From the NCBI GenBank assembly GCA_947623705.1, contig CANQHT010000031.1, positions 1-12,533 on the forward strand: a DNA stretch of 12,533 bases, given 5' to 3'. Position numbers and translations under genes: made by a program. This stretch comes from an uncultured Bacilli bacterium. Its GTDB lineage: Bacteria; Bacillota_I; Bacilli_A; RF39; UBA660. How positions within the stretch are numbered: the first letter of the stretch is position 1; each line of letters starts with the position of its first letter. The notes beneath the pieces were generated by a model, which was given only the letters and a program-made list of their open reading frames with translations, was not told the DNA's origin and did no database searches. Below, one piece after another: positions 12,329 to 12,533 of this stretch.

Positions 12329-12456
12329 AATAACCGCCTCCCCTCTTTTATAGAAGTTTAGCAACACCCAACCTATTAAGGTTCCATAAATATTATACCA
12401 AACATTTGTCATTAAAGTACCGGACAAAAAAGAAATTTCAACAATTACGTTGAATT
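12278..12456. repeat. Tandem duplication, unit 2, identical part (179 bp)
   Basis: Second copy of 11908-12086, with no differences. Identity stops sharply at 12456/12457, where copy A continues into the antisense promoter of copy B while this copy runs into unrelated sequence. That marks the right boundary of the duplication. Confidence 0.95.
12392..12400 (-). promoter_or_regulatory. Extended -10 promoter of peptide mRNA, copy B
   Basis: TGGTATAAT (12400-12392), identical to copy A. Predicted start near 12385. Confidence 0.6.
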
Positions 12457-12533
12457 GATAGTGTAGAATAAGTACGGGTGAGTGATTAAAATCAAACACC
12501 AATAAATAAGTTAATTAAATAATAAAACGAAAA
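12457..12533. other. Unique AT-rich sequence right of the duplication
   Basis: These 77 bp show no third copy of the antisense promoter within the window and no recognisable gene. A short inverted pair, TTTGATTTTAATCA-type bases around 12481-12496 (TGATTAAAATCA), is the only structure seen. Confidence 0.4.

Noticed and set aside
11729..12456. Possible CRISPR array or insertion sequence because of the repeated DNA
   Set aside because: There are only two copies, the repeat is 179 bp of perfect identity within a 370-bp unit, there are no short repeats with spacers, no transposase frame and no terminal inverted repeats. The unit is explained by paired small transcripts.

Overview
The window is very AT-rich chromosomal DNA from a low-GC Firmicutes/Tenericutes-type bacterium. 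Evidence for this is the Shine-Dalgarno sites of the AGGAGG type, the sigma-A promoters, and the gene order rlmN-prpC-prkC-rsgA-rpe, which is the Bacillus-type arrangement. Trp is encoded by TGG wherever I checked, so the standard code fits. None of the 13 genes whose end lies in the window stops with TGA (10 TAA, 3 TAG). I cannot name the species.

Layout. (1) 1-2181, minus: a fused MacB/FtsX-type ABC exporter that runs off the left edge, reading frame open throughout. (2) 2361-2861, minus: a lone Nudix hydrolase. (3) 2931-7914, minus: a compact housekeeping operon of five genes: rRNA methylase RlmN, PP2C phosphatase PrpC, PASTA kinase PrkC, ribosome-assembly GTPase RsgA and ribulose-phosphate epimerase Rpe. 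It closes with a terminator over the rpe stop codon. The kinase/phosphatase pair forms a signalling switch, and RsgA and RlmN tie the operon to ribosome maturation. (4) 7983-8152, minus: a promoter, about 135 nt of sequence with three clean hairpins, and an intrinsic terminator. This is a candidate unannotated small RNA or an attenuating leader of the rlmN operon. (5) 8232-9979, plus: a protein made of two tandem Cro/C1 helix-turn-helix domains, a stand-alone GerE/LuxR-type regulator and a membrane-anchored double-GerMN protein. (6) 10019-10920, minus: a BRO-N/DinD-like protein whose promoter carries a LexA-like palindrome between -35 and -10. (7) 11044-11232, plus: tRNA-Arg(UCU) with promoter and terminator. 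(8) 11238-11609, minus: a small two-helix membrane protein. (9) 11729-12456: two tandem copies of an approximately 370-bp unit.

The tandem unit is the most exciting part. Each copy encodes a 26-27 residue hydrophobic peptide on the minus strand with a strong ribosome-binding site and its own extended -10 promoter. A convergent plus-strand promoter drives a roughly 110-nt RNA that ends in a terminator just short of the peptide stop codon and is complementary to the peptide mRNA 3' UTR. A 10-12 nt stretch of the 5' UTR can pair with the 3' UTR. This is the full architecture of a type I toxin-antitoxin module, present twice. The peptide halves are identical over 179 bp and the antisense halves have diverged while keeping their structures. 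I do not recognise the peptide as a named family.
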